A stretch of 64,000 bases of DNA. It comes from Crocodylus rhombifer. Taxonomy: Eukaryota > Chordata > Crocodylia > Crocodylidae. This document shows positions 35,066 through 47,050 of this stretch, piece by piece. The position numbers were made by a program, and so were the translations under genes. The stretch covers positions 186,001 through 250,000 of the forward strand of contig JAVSML010020389.1 in assembly GCA_038503035.1 (NCBI GenBank), read 5' to 3'. Under the pieces are notes generated by a model. It was not told the origin of the DNA and made no database searches. It was given only the letters and a program-made list of their open reading frames with translations. Numbering within the stretch: position 1 is the first letter of the stretch; each line of letters starts with the position of its first letter.

Positions 35066-38000
35066 CACACTACACACTAATACTAACTAATAAAGTCTTC
35101 TTTCCCCACCATTCCTCCCTAGGACTTGTCCATATGAAAAAGAAGACAGAAGGGACACTGGAAAAATATCAGGGAAGTTTCCTCACTGTGTGGATTTATA
35201 TACAAGCACAAGACAGAGTGATCAAACTGCAGGGATTTCTCTCCCCCCATTGGGATTTTGTTACAGCATAACTTTAAAGGCAAGCAGGCACTTCTGCCAG
35301 TTTGTACTTGTATGTATACCAATATATTTAGAAGTCTTCAAATCTGCAATCTACTTTTTTATTAATCATTTGGCAAGCCTAAAAGGAACAGGGTAAACGA
35401 AGACATCTCTCACTATTGTGATCTTTCAGAAAGAGCCAGATTCTCCATTCCAAATGTGCCACTTCCACACTAGAAGGTCCACAACATGTCACTAGAAAAA
35501 AGCAATGCAGCTCAGTGGAGAATTAGGGACAGGGATTCTCTGTTTTTCCACTAGCCCCAATGAATATCTTCATAGTCAGTTAAAAAAAAAAGTTACTGCA
35601 AGAAGAAAGTCTCTTGACACAGGACGGGGGGTGTATAGAGTACATGCAACAGAAGCAGCATTGCTTTTAATACTGATTTAGAAAAATAGCTATTCTTCAG
35701 GTTAAAATGTGGGAAAAAATCACTTATTTGGCATTTGGCTCCGAGTGGGTCACAACAGCCGTTAACATAGAATCCAGGCAGAAAGAGGTAAATTTATGAG
35801 ACATCAACTAATTATTTTTAATAATGCAATCTGGTATTTCTTATTCAGACACCGATCTCTCTTTTTTGATCCCGAGAACAGAAACAGCTTAAACCAACGG
35901 GTTTTTCCTACACGCCTTCAAGCAGAGGCACCTTTATGGAAAGAAGTGATTGAGTGACCGTACCTGAACGGGACAGGTGAGTGGGAGGACAATGCTGGTC
36001 TGCAGAAACAAGCCATTTCTAACCCCTGGCTTTTTTAAAGCTCCCACTTGGAAGCTAGGCATGATAAAGGACCAGAGTCACAATGACTTCTTTAGTTGCT
36101 TACATTCACCAAACCCTTCCTGCGGGTTCGCTTCCCACTTCCCTGAAAATTAACTTGAAGCAAACCCAGGCCAGCTCCTGACCGGAGAGAGCATCCACAC
36201 CAAGAAACTCTTTGGTATAAACATCTGTTCATATTCCTGCCAAAGGGGTTACAAACCGTTGCCTATTGCACGTATCAATATCCCCAATGCAATCTGCAGT
36301 ATGACATGGATCCATGATGAAAGAGAGGAGAGATAAGATACATGGCCATTTTCCCTTATCTTCCTGAAAAGCAAGTTGTCGCTCACACAATAGTTTTTCT
36401 TCTATTAAAACAAACAAACAAACCAACCAGTAAAAAATGAGTTCAGAAAGGGTTTTTTGGCCACTGCTTGCCCATAAAATTCAAAGCCAAGAACTTGCTT
36501 GGCCACACCCATGGCGCACAGACCTTCACATCAGCTCCAGCTCCGCACTGCTGACAACTGATCGCTCCTCACCGATAGCGGAGACGCACACGATGCTGCC
36601 GTGCATCGTGCCCTTCTGCTACGTGCCCCCCTGCCCACTAGCTTCTGTTCCGAACACATTCAAAAATTAGGAAATTAGCTGCACAGGGAGACTGCCTTGC
36701 TTGAAGGTTTACAAGTGGCTTGTGCAGATGATGCATGCCTCTTCCATCATGGCCCACTTTTAAGACCTTAATTGCGGGGAGAGGAACCAACAAGCAAACC
36801 AACCAAATTTCTTTTGGATCATGTAAACCAAAAAAAAAGGTCCCAATGGAAATCTGAGACTTTGGATGCTACTCTGTTTTCATTTCCTGCTGTGTACTTA
36901 CTTAAATACACTTTGTCTACGGAAGGTCAGCAGTGCTAACACTGACCAAATGTGTGCTTCATTGGGAAGAAAAGTCCATAAGTGCCATCACCATGCAATC
37001 CTCCCTCCTTTCCTCAGCCAGGACTTTGAAGAATCTGCCTGTGCGCACATAAAGTGTTTGCATCTGCTTGGTAGCCACAGCTACCTGGTCCTGTTACTGC
37101 CGTCTTCTCCTGTGAATGCTAAAACTGGGGCATCCAAAACCCATGGAAGTCAAGGGAGTCTGACCAACAATTGCAGTGGACTGTAAGCTATATCTGTGCT
37201 GGACTCTTGAATTCAGACGGCTGGAAGGTATGTAGTCTACTTGTCAGCTTTAAGTAGATGTCATGATGTGCAGCTCTTAAAACCAGCTTACTGCACATGC
37301 ACCTGTGCTTATATGCAAAGGTTTCTAACAGTTTACAGTTGCCAAGAATGATCTTTTTGTTGGAAGTATGTGCAAATGAGCATTTTTGAACTAGGAAATG
37401 CTTTCTCCTTCAGGAAAGCAAAATAGTTACTTTCCAATTTGATAATATACATTTTTACAGCATTCCTTCTTTTTAATACCTAAAAAACCTCAGCCAAAGC
37501 TAAGGCAGAAACCCAGTGCTCCTCTCATTTTCTCCTCTGCCCAGATAATGTTGAACAAAAGGAGCTGACACACATTTATACTAATCACACTTATTTAGGT
37601 TTGGGGAATGGAATCAAATTTACATAAAAATTGGAAGGTAAAACAACAGAACACTAAGAAACAAGACAATTAGTTTTCAAAAAAGCTTTAATAAAAACTT
37701 GACCTTAGGGCCTTGACAATAGTCTTTCCACCAATCAGAAAGGTTAAGTGGTCTTTCATACTCAAGTGGCTCCTTTCTGAATGATGGTGTATATTGTTTG
37801 ATGCAGGAAATAAATGTGGCTTTCAAAAGTGGTGCATGGCAAACACGCCTTCTACTTAAGGAGGCTGAAGAGATTTTTTGTAGGTTCGAATGGGAAGGTG
37901 ATGTCTAGGATGCAAGTCAACAGGCAGAAATGTTTAACCCTTTCATGCACCATTCCCTCTTGCACCAGCTGGTAAGAGGATACCCATCTGCCCATGCTGC

Positions 38001-41000
38001 TAAGCCACCTGCCCTTGTCGTACCAGTCAACAACTGGCTGACTGGAGTCCTTTCTCCGGGAAACCAGCATTTACAGTCCCCGATGTCCTGGTTCTTAAAA
38101 CAGCAGCACTCAAGGATGCCCTCCTTGTTACCGCCAGAATCAGTGGCAGCTGGCAGCAAGGTAAGCCACTATCCAGACATTCGTTGGATCAGTCATGGCA
38201 TTCGGTTGTATCACGCAGAACTCGAGGCATGGTCTGCTTTAGATCCCCTTAAGGACAATGGTGTCAAAAGCCACTCGCTGGCACAGGGGCTTATGTGCCA
38301 GGATGACAGACACCCAAAAGTACCGTGGAGCAAGTTGCGTATGGACAGATTGGGCCAGTGCTCAGCACAGATTGTGGCACGTCCCATCTAAGGCCCATAG
38401 CCTCTTCTGCCATATCTCAGAGTGCGACCATACACTCAGCAAGCTCCTCTGGGTTGTCTAGTTCAACATGGGATGGGAGTTTGAATACTGGACCCAGGGG
38501 TAAAATCCACAGTAAGGACCTGGAAGATGCACCCCCAGCATGACATGGGCTGCCTTTTAGGGCCAGTGTCACCAGCACAGACTCCACTAAGCCACGTCCT
38601 GCTCTCAGTGTTTCAAACATAAACCCTAATATCCCAGAATTTACCCCAAAACAAGCGAGCAGTGAACTGTCATTAACCACACCAGATATTTTAGAGGGTA
38701 AATTTATTCCTTGATCTAGAGTTCAGCTTTTCATTATTGGTACAGGGAAGAACTGCTACAGCATATGGGACGAAAGTGAATACAGCACACGGTTGTCACA
38801 GGAGCAAGGTTTCCCATTTTTTTGGGGTGGGGGCGGGGAATCATTGACTTTGTTGAGACATGAATCTAGCAGCAGGAAGCCATTATCGCTGTGACAATGT
38901 TCCCTTCAATTGACATTATCTCTTAATTATCTGCCTGAGAATGAATTTGTCAGCTTTTGCAGGATGGGATTAGCAACAGCGAGTCTGCGGTTCCACAGAA
39001 GCGCAGTGTTCGAATCGTGAACGCAAAAGGTGGTTCCACGCACAGAGATGCAATTATTACAGGGATCTTCCCCAGCCTTTGGGAGGGCACAGTGAAACCT
39101 GCCATGGGTGACAAAACAGGCCAGCACATCGCCGAACCTGCACAGACCTTGCAAATAAACCCACGGCACTGTGCTCATCCTTCCCCTCTTGTTGCTAACG
39201 AGCTGCATCAGCCGTTATCACTACAGGAGCCTGGGCAGCAAATAATACATCCCACCCTAGCTCCATGGAGTTGATCATGCGTTACAACAGCACATTTTGG
39301 CCATGTACAGACATTTGTAGTACAAGACATCCTGCATTGAAACCGAAGGCATTCATTTCACATTCAGACAATACCCAGAAACTAGACATGTACCTGGCAC
39401 TCTCTCTGCTCCATTTTATCATTCGCATGCCAAAAATCTGCATCTGAAGAAGGGATCTGTCCCTTTATGTGCATGGAGTCCAACCAACGCTCAATACACA
39501 CAGACAAGAGTCACTGCAGTTGGGGGTCCCGGTCCTGCACCTCCTTCCAACACCCACGAGAGATGATCCCCACCTGCTTGGGAACTGGCCGCTTTTCAGA
39601 GGCATTAACTCTCTTCACAATGCAGCAACTGAGCCACATCCCACCATAACTAATCCTTCTTGTGTCACGAGGTCGAACCGAGCAGGCAAACAAGCCACCT
39701 GAGTAAGAAACTCTTGGCAGAAGTGCTCACGGGTTCCAGACACCGCTCCCCAAAACTAGGGGAAATCAAAGCTTCCACGACTGTAACGGTGATTTTAAAC
39801 TGGAGTATGGTAAGAGCCCTATTGGCTGAGCAATAGTTTCCTGGGTTGCCATTACATTTTCTTTGGGAAGAATATATAAAACAAACACCAGTTGATAGAT
39901 TTTGCTGCCACAGTAGCATACAGCAAAATGTCAGCTTATATTGCTGGAAATCAGGATTGTGTTGACAAATGTTTTCCTAATAGCTGAGCCACCCTCTCTG
40001 ATGTCGAGAAACAGCGTCCCAGAATCAGCATTTTGCAGCACTGGCCTCTATAGCCTATCTGAAAATTTTATTTTTATATATATATATGACTACATGGGAC
40101 CAAAGAGTCTTGTTGCAAGTTAATAATTTGATCCTTCAATGCCAGTAAACACAGGCATGCGTATTACCCAACCCATTTTGCATTGCACCATGTTAGGGGA
40201 GATGGATGTATATATGATTTATGTGATTCAGTCATTTTTCCCTTTTTTCCCTGCAGAATTGAATCCATCAAAAATGGCGTAATGGCCTTACCCTTCCTTG
40301 ATTTTTAATGAAACTAATTATTTTGCTGAGCAGGCCCTCCTCTGCCTGTTCTTTTATTCTTGCATACGTTAGAATACATTACTATTTTGATTTGTTTTCA
40401 TTATTGCTAGCTTTTAGCAATGGAATAGAGTTAAAATTATTATAGTTTGTAACATGCCTTTTGTACTTATAATTCAAGTACTTTTGAGTAGGAGCTGAGA
40501 GCATTAATTTGTCAATCAGTCCTGCTTTATATCTAGTCCTACTTTAAATAGACTAAACACAAGAAATGAACACTATATATTTCCCCAAGGTAAAAGAACT
40601 TGTAAACATGCCGATACGTTAGGATTTACTGAAATTATTAACTGTAATTCCAACCTATATTGCACAAATAATGGTATATAACAAAAAATCACGGAGGTTT
40701 GGGTATAAAACTTTCCTTCAGCCTAGATAACAATATAAAAATTTACTTCTGACTGGAAGAGGAATTGTGAAGGTACAGATGAGAGCCAAGAACTGAAGCG
40801 ACTCCTGTCAAATATTTTTCAGTTCTAAACTAGAAAGTCCCTGGAAAAAACTGTCTCCAGGAACATAACGGTCAGCCCGCAGCTGTGTGAAATGAGAGCT
40901 CTGGACAGCGCATTTTCCGAGTCTCACAAAGTCTGCAGATGACAATACCTGCCCATAACTCATGGGCATTTGGAGGTACAACAACAGGTCTCTACCTAAG

Positions 41001-42099
41001 GGTCTGGGTGGATACAATACTCACAGAAGCAAAGAAGTGGTAGTGAAGCCCAGCATCCCTGAGGACCAGTGTCATTTTGGCCGACCAAGAGCTGCGTGGC
41101 GAGATGAGGAAATCTTCTCCACCAAGAGTCAATGTTCCCCAGCAGCATAGGCAGTGCACAGGTGTGGGGATAGGGCCAGCTCACAACAGTCTCAAAAATA
41201 CCCTTTTCTGTATAGCAGGGCCTAGCTATGGACACGTGCTACTCAGAGTCATCCCCCAGCGTTTAGGAAGATGAAAAGAACAAGCCATGTCAACACATCC
41301 CATAGCTGTCCCTGGTCCATGCCATCGGTGGTTACACACGTCAAGTGACATGAAGAAAGCCCAACAAGGCAAAGGCGTTTGTCTGCATATTTGCCTTTAA
41401 TATGCCACGTGCACCTATGTCAAAAAAGGCCAAAAGGTCCACAGATCCCTTGCAACCCCTTGGGCTAGCAAGGGAGCAATGTGGCCAAGCTAAGTGGCCA
41501 TTTACAATTGGGTCAGCCACGGGAGGCTTTTGGGGAAAGTCCAGAGGAAGGCTCAAAATCATGGCCCTGGATGTGCAAGAAGACCCCCAGCCCCTGTGCC
41601 TTTTGACCTCCTATAACATACAACTCATAAGAAACAGCACTGAATCTGCCCCGGGGAGCACTGACGGAGCCCGGCAAGACCCAGTCGTGAAATCATCAAA
41701 ATGGGAATGCAAACTCCCTAGAGACGGCTTTTGTGCAACACGGGGTCAAGACTCGAGATTCTTACTTCCAGTCGTTCCAGACTGAATCGGCTTCTTTACC
41801 ACCTCACTGCATAGAGTACTTTTTAAGATGGATTCATAAATAAAAAGTATACATACACACACAGGATCACAATTTTAAACTGACTGCTTGGGTTATTTCA
41901 AGCAAATATTGTTGCCTTAAAAAAAAAAAAAAGAGAGAGAGAATCCCACCAAAACAAAAAGCACATTGCCTTAAAAAAATAAATAATAATACAGCTTTTG
42001 ACTCTGGTCCTTAACAATATGATAATTTATTTAAAGTAGATACAGTCCTGAAAGTGACCCACTTAAAATTATTAAAAAGATACCGTGTTTATTTTTGCT
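35066..42099. other. No gene recognised; long single-copy stretch
   Basis: About 7 kb of mostly AT-rich DNA without recognisable transposons. Simple runs include AAAC units near 36410-36424 and TA units near 40075-40087. A strong splice-acceptor-like site (TTTTTTCCCTGCAG) precedes 40257 and opens a 16-codon frame ending at 40308; no partner exon is recognisable. The 37.8-38.7 kb part has open frames on both strands up to 153 codons without known domains. Confidence 0.4.
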
Positions 42100-42250
42100 G
42101 TCCATAAAACAGGCAGTGGCTTATGAATATGCAAACTGATCTGGTGTAATTAGCATGATTGGCTCCTACTGCAATACCGTCTTATGTGTTTAGAGGAGTT
42201 AGAGGCAGAAACTAATGAGGTCATGTTAATATGCTTGCGAGGAAAGCATC
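42100..42250. promoter_or_regulatory. Candidate distal enhancer (POU/homeobox cluster)
   Basis: GAATATGCAAACTGA near 42125 (octamer-like), GTAATTAGC at 42146-42154, CATGATTGGC directly after, and GAGGTCATGTTAATATG near 42217 lie within 120 bp of non-repetitive DNA. The arrangement resembles conserved non-coding elements near developmental regulators. No conservation evidence is available here. Confidence 0.28.
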
Positions 42251-43261
42251 AGCTGTCAGGACAACTGACAAGAATGTCTCTAATAAATCCTCCTTTTTCC
42301 AGAAAATAAGTGAAAAAGTGGGAATAGATACAGCAAAATTTTCCTTGATTTGCCAGGAATTCACAAGAGAGGGGGGTTGATCAGAGCTGCTACATGTGGG
42401 AAGATTAATAGAGAAGACATAAAAGCATGTGCCCGTGTAGAGTAATGATAAACATGGCATTTAATTATCTAGAAAGTCTTCAACAAGTGTGAGATAACTG
42501 AAACTGCTGGCAATTGGCTTGGCATCCCAACGCTGCCCTCCTCAATCCTGCCAGAGATGTCAGTCCAGGAAGTGACCTACAAGCAGCCTCCTCTACCGAC
42601 CTCAACGAAAAGACAAAAATGTAACCGCGCGCTCAACTCCAGAGCAGAGCTGAGATAATCCTGACTTCTTTATATAAAAGCTGGGCCTCAGAAACCTCTG
42701 AATATTGAAATATTTAAACATTTTTATCATTTGAAAACCTACAACCCCTCCAAAAATACATTTATGCCTTTCATTTGCAAAAAAACCCGTGCTTCCTGAT
42801 AAAAATAAAATATACAAATTCTGCTACCCAATCAAAAGTGAAAAATCATCTGAGATGTGCCCGAGTTCAGTGCAATGCCAACTCAAGTCAAGCCAACTCA
42901 TTTAAAAGTTCAGACACTGCTCTAATAACCTTGTAACTGTTTTGACAAAAATTAGGGTTGTGGAAGATGCCGCAAGTAGTTCTTTAGTCTTGTGTTTGCA
43001 TTCGTCGCACATATTTGAATGCACAGGACACGACATAATGAAACGTCCACGTCCAAACTGTGGACTGAAGTTCTGGCAAGCAGGGAACTGATTTCAACAG
43101 TCCCGGAAATCACCACTTCACATCTGCGAAGGAGTGGCAGGAGTTACAGACTGCATTATTACAACACCAGCAGCTGGACAGGGAACGCATGGCAGCCACA
43201 TGTTAAGAGCCAAGGAGACTGAAAGAGGCTAGCTGTTCACCCGTCTTACTTATCTCTGTCG
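42251..43261. other. No gene recognised
   Basis: AT-rich single-copy sequence up to the palindromic-family repeat. Confidence 0.4.
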
Positions 43262-43400
43262 AACAAGGTTCTTTGGGTAAATCCAACATATTTTATTAGA
43301 CCAACTAAAAAAATAGTTGGAAAAAATTCTTCTTTGCGAGCTTTCAGGTACAAACACCCTTCGTCAGGCTGCAGAAGTGTGTGGCACGTACCCCCATCTT
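43262..43400 (+). mobile_element. 'TTTTATTAGACCAACT' repeat, second copy
   Basis: AGGTTCTTTGGGTAAATCC, ATATTTTATTAGACCAACTA and AATAGTTGGAAAAAATTC match the left arm of the 24.08-kb palindrome almost throughout. This copy then continues into GCGAGCTTTCAGGTACAAAC and ACCCTTCGTCAGGCTGCAGA, which the first copy lacks. It may therefore be one end of a longer parent element from which the 24.08-kb palindrome was derived. The right boundary is uncertain. Confidence 0.65.
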
Positions 43401-43489
43401 GTCTCCTCATGTTACCAAAGATTAATTCACCAAGAGTACCCTGTCATCAGGTAATTGCTTCCCACCCTTCATCCATACAAACCAGGATT
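43401..43489. other. Spacer before the nested CR1
   Basis: Short sequence with no recognised feature; it could belong to the tail of the preceding repeat. Confidence 0.3.
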
Positions 43490-43631
43490 ATTTGGCAGGA
43501 AGAAGAGAAGATTGGGAGAGGATGGGATTGGATAAGTCTTCAGATACAGTACTTGAAGGGTACCCAAAGGGTGGTCATAAAAAGGGTGGTAACAGGCAAT
43601 TCTCTGTAGCCACAAGGGACAGGACAATAAT
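43490..43631 (+). mobile_element. CR1 LINE fragment, left half (split by hAT)
   Basis: Words such as CAGATACAGTACTTGAAGGG, GGTACCCAAAGGGTGGTC and TTCTCTGTAGCCACAAGGGA correspond to the C-terminal CR1 ORF2 region just before the 'caacagggaggtttag' segment. That segment reappears in the same orientation at 46.80 kb, on the other side of the hAT element. The two halves were therefore one CR1 copy before the hAT insertion. Confidence 0.75.
43624..43631. repeat. hAT target-site duplication, left
   Basis: ACAATAAT immediately before the TAGGG terminus; it matches ATGATAAT at 46782-46789 in 6 of 8 positions. Eight-bp duplications are the hAT hallmark. Confidence 0.7.
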
Positions 43632-46600
43632 TAGGGCTGTGCAAAGCTTCAACTTAAAATTCAATTCGAGAAACTTTCGGCATATTCGACCTTGAAAAGT
43701 GAAAGTCAAGTCAAATAGCAGGTGGTCAAAGAGCTGTCGAATCGGACACCGGAAGTCGAATATTAACAGTGCAGGTGGAATTCGACTTGCCTATGCCGGA
43801 TTCCCTGGGGCCGGGGGAGGAGTGCTTTCATGACTGACATGTGTGGCTGGCCAGTGACCTGTCAGCATTCGCCGAGGTCCCGTCCAATCCCAGTGCTCTG
43901 GGGGAGGGCCAGAGGAAAACGCGGAAAAGGCAGCAGTTTTGCCGCTCCCTGCTTTCTGCCTCGGGCCCGTTTCTGAGCTGCTGGTGTCCAGCACCTCAGC
44001 ATCGGGCCACTCCGGCTGGAAGCCCCCACCTTCAACAGGTTCCTGCTTGCAGCGCTGGCAACAGGGATTTCTGAGAACTCAGTGCTTTTATTTATAACTA
44101 CTTTTCATATTAGTTTACGCTTATATTGGGTAGGGTTAGTAGTAGCCTAGGATCTATTCTATACATAGGAATTTGGTTTATATATATTTGTTTATACATC
44201 ATTCATTCTTTCCACCACACCAACGCTTCTCGATATATTATCTACACACACGAACACACTGGCGCAGCATCCACAAGTCTAACCCGCGGCGCGCAGCACA
44301 CTTAGAGGTCCCAGTTTCCATACGAAGGAGCACATTACGAAGCGGTGTGGAAAGGCGGGTGGCCGCACTGGCCAGCCTGTGCAAAGGGGAGCAAGGGGGG
44401 TTACAAGCGGGAGAGCTGCAGTTTCTCCCCCCACCAAACTCAGACGCAGCCTCTTTCCTCCCACTACAAGGGATGAGGCTGCTACAAGCAGTAAGGAGAG
44501 GGGAGCAGCAGTGCCACCAGAGCCACTGCCTGTGCCGGAGGCTCTCTCTTGTCCAGACATGGCAGCCACAACCTCTCCCACCATAACTGCAACCCGCACA
44601 GCAGCGCGCTCCACCCCGCGGCACTGCCGATGCTGAGCCTTCCTGCGCCGGAAGATGAGCTGGCGCTGGATCTGGATCATCTCCGCAGGTACCGCCCGGC
44701 TCGCTCCACACCCCTGTCCCCCCACAGCAGAGGCAGGGCACCCTGAAACATGGGGGGCAAAAGGGACCTGTCACAAATGCCAGCAAGGTCACCCAGACCA
44801 CTGGGAGATGCTTGCTCTGGATGGCCAGCCCTTCACCTTTGTTGAGCGGCCAGGGCTCAGGCGGCTCCTGGCACTGCTGGCTCCATCCTACCGGGTGCCC
44901 GCACGCACCACCTTCAGCAGGATGGTGGTGCCCCCCACACGAAGCATGCAGGGAGCACTTGCGGGAGGAGCTGCACGGGGCAGGTCTGCGGGTGACCGTA
45001 CACTTCACCTCGGACATCTGGAGCGGCCGGGGTGGAGATCATGCGTACCGCTCCCTCACAGGGCACCGGTGTGGCCAGTTAGGCCGTTGGTGGGCTCTCC
45101 GTCACGCCAAGGTGATGGATGAGTCCCACACAGCAGCAGAGAAAAGGGGGCTATGAACCGCACGGTGCAGGGGTGGCTGGGCGTTGGGCAGGCCGAGCTC
45201 ACCCGCGGCTTCATGGTCACCGACAGTGGGGCCAATATGGTCAAGGCAGTCCGTGATGCTAACTTTGCTGGTATTTGCTGTGTGGCACACAATTTATACC
45301 TGATTGTGAGGGATGCCTTGGAGGGGGACAGGGCTGCCGGTGAAGGCACCAGCAACACCAGCAGGCTCGTTTCCAGATGCAGAAAGGTGGCGGGATACTT
45401 CCACCGGAGCATCAAGGGGGGCAAGATGCTGCGGGACAAGCAGGCAGAGCTAAATGTCGCGCAGCGCAGAATCACCCAGGACGTGGAGACTCGGTGGGAC
45501 TCCACATGCCCGGTGCTGGAGAGGCCGGTGGAGCAAGAGAAGGCCATCCATGAGCTGGCCTTGCTTGGGGAGACTGGGATCAGCGGCCCCCTGACCACAG
45601 CTGAGTGGGATGCCATCTCCCAGATCTTGCTGGTCCTCGAGCCCTTCCTTGAGGCCACGGAGACCCTCCGTGCTGCTGATGCCTCCCTCAGCCAGGTGGT
45701 GCCCATAGCGAAGGGGCTCCGCAGCCAAACGGAGAGCTTCCCGGGGGCCGATGCTCCTGGCCGGGGCAGGCCGCGGTCACCAGACGTGCAGGCACCGGCT
45801 GAAGGAGGCCTTAGGAAAAGGCTTCAGCCCTTGGAGTTCAACGCAGGGCATCTGCCGGCCGCCGTCTGCGCCCCGAGGGTGCAGGGCACCGTACCGAGTC
45901 GCTGGCGGGAGGTGCTTATGAAGGACGTGACGGAGGCGGGGGGACGTGGGACTGCCTGAACCCACCCCCCTTCCGCAAGCCAGTCTTCCCCTCCACCACA
46001 GGCGCTGCCAATCCGGGCTAAGGCCGTGGCAAACATGGCGGGGGGGGGGCCCAGACCCACCAGACCCGGGCTCAGGCAGACAGCCCTCGCGCCGCGGTGT
46101 CTGCCTGTCCTGCCGAGCCCCTGGCCTGCGACCCCTCGGCCTGCTGCGCAACCCGCAGCCCGACGCGGCCGGATCTGGCCGCAGCCGCCCGGGAATACTG
46201 CCCTGTCCCCCGACCGGCGGGCCAAGCGAGAGGGTGCTCAGCGTGACACCCACCGCGCCTGCTTGGGCCCTGGTTCGGTGCTCCTCACAGCGAGCCTCCC
46301 GCGGCCCGGGTCCCCACGCGCCGCCTCGCTCCGTCTGCGTCACGAGCCGCGTCTGCCGGCAGCCCACGGTGGGGTTCACCCCAAAGCCCCGCACCGAGCA
46401 CCGGGAACGCTGGCGGGCCCTCAGGGGCGAGGCAGGTTTGAGCTCTGCGGCTTTCCATGCAGAAGTCACAGGCGGTTTTCTCTCAGGAATTTGGGGTGCT
46501 GCTTCTCCGAACCCCCTGAACCTATCTTGTTGAAAGTTCGAAGGCTTGGTGGGCTCCTCAGGAGCTACCGCCCCTGCGAGAGTCATCGAGATCAGACAAG

Positions 46601-46781
46601 AAATGCCGAAGCTATAGCCTGCTTGGACCTTCCCCATTATAGCCTATGGGGAAGTCGAAGCAGCTCGAATATTCGACTGAGCTTCGACCTCGAATCCAAG
46701 TGGACGGCAAACCGAAGCAGGACCTGGTTTAATATTCGGCATGGCTGTCGAATCAAATATTACCTGCTCTGCACAGCCCTA
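43632..46781 (+). mobile_element. hAT DNA transposon, 3.15 kb, inactive
   Basis: Terminal inverted repeats are TAGGGCTGTGCA on the left and TGCTCTGCACAGCCCTA on the right, fitting the hAT end consensus YAGGGNTG. Flanks give an imperfect 8-bp target duplication. Both subterminal zones carry many TTCGA/TCGAA words in either orientation (about five in 43665-43795 and seven or more in 46525-46755), like the transposase-binding subterminal repeats known in hAT elements. The interior, 44.25-46.45 kb, is GC-rich and encodes a broken transposase. The ends and flanks are AT-rich, so the body stands out from its surroundings. Confidence 0.92.
44655..46260 (+). pseudogene. hAT transposase (ZBED-like family), frameshifted
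   Basis: Conserved hAT blocks occur in the right order but in different frames. Frame one gives PFTFVERPGLRRLLALL and PSYRVPARTTFSRMVVP (44.83-44.94 kb). The next frame gives LREELHGAGLRVTV and HFTSDIWSG (45.00-45.02 kb, first catalytic Asp block), then AKVMDESHTAAE. The first frame resumes at 45153 with FMVTDSGANMVKAV (second Asp block, 45222), GICCVAHNLYLIVRD (Cys/His block), LVSRCRKVAGYFHRS, DVETRWDSTCPVLERP and ILLVLEPFLEATETL. The C-terminal dimerisation block appears as DLAAAAREYCPVP near 46172 and, after another shift, PPTGGPSERVLS at 46207-46242. At least three frame breaks, and a region of weak similarity at 45.75-46.15 kb, make it a dead gene. An N-terminal BED zinc finger, expected before 44.8 kb, was not recognised. 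Confidence 0.9.
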
Positions 46782-47050
46782 ATGATAATTCTCTCCCGCT
46801 GCAACCAGGGAAATTTAAGATGGGTATTTAAGATGAGATTTCTCACTAGAAGGATGGTTTAGCATTGGGGTTGGGTATTTAAGATGACATTTCTCACTGT
46901 GAGGATGGTTTAGCATTGAAGCGGGCTGCCCAGAGCATTGGTGGGGTCTATACCCTTGGGAGACAAGACAGACACTTGGCAAGGGTGATCCTGTCTGGAG
47001 CAGCGGGGTGGACTAGATGATCTCCTGAGACCCCGTACTTCTCCATGATC
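46782..47050 (+). mobile_element. CR1 LINE fragment, right half, with internal tandem duplication
   Basis: The sequence resumes the interrupted CR1 (GCTGCAACCAGGGAAATTTA, then GCGGGCTGCCCAGAGCATTG, ACTTGGCAAGGGTGATCCTG and GTGGACTAGATGATCTCCTGA) and ends near 47050 with a decayed tail. A 46-bp unit beginning GGGTATTTAAGATGA at 46822-46867 is repeated at 46873-46918 with a few differences, a local duplication inside the CR1. The first 8 bp are the hAT target duplication. Confidence 0.85.

Noticed and set aside
37930..38391. 153-codon open frame
   Set aside because: No domain recognised; shadow frames on both strands are equally long.
44238..45017. Long minus-strand open frame (259 codons) over the hAT body
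   Set aside because: It is antisense to recognisable hAT transposase blocks and stays open because of high GC; no domain of its own.
45777..46637. 286-codon minus-strand and 278-codon plus-strand frames
   Set aside because: Both lie in the GC-rich 3' part of the hAT element, where stop codons are rare; the real signal is the frameshifted transposase C-terminus.
43632..46781. Domesticated ZBED-type host gene
   Set aside because: Terminal inverted repeats, target duplication and several frame breaks show an ordinary dead transposon.
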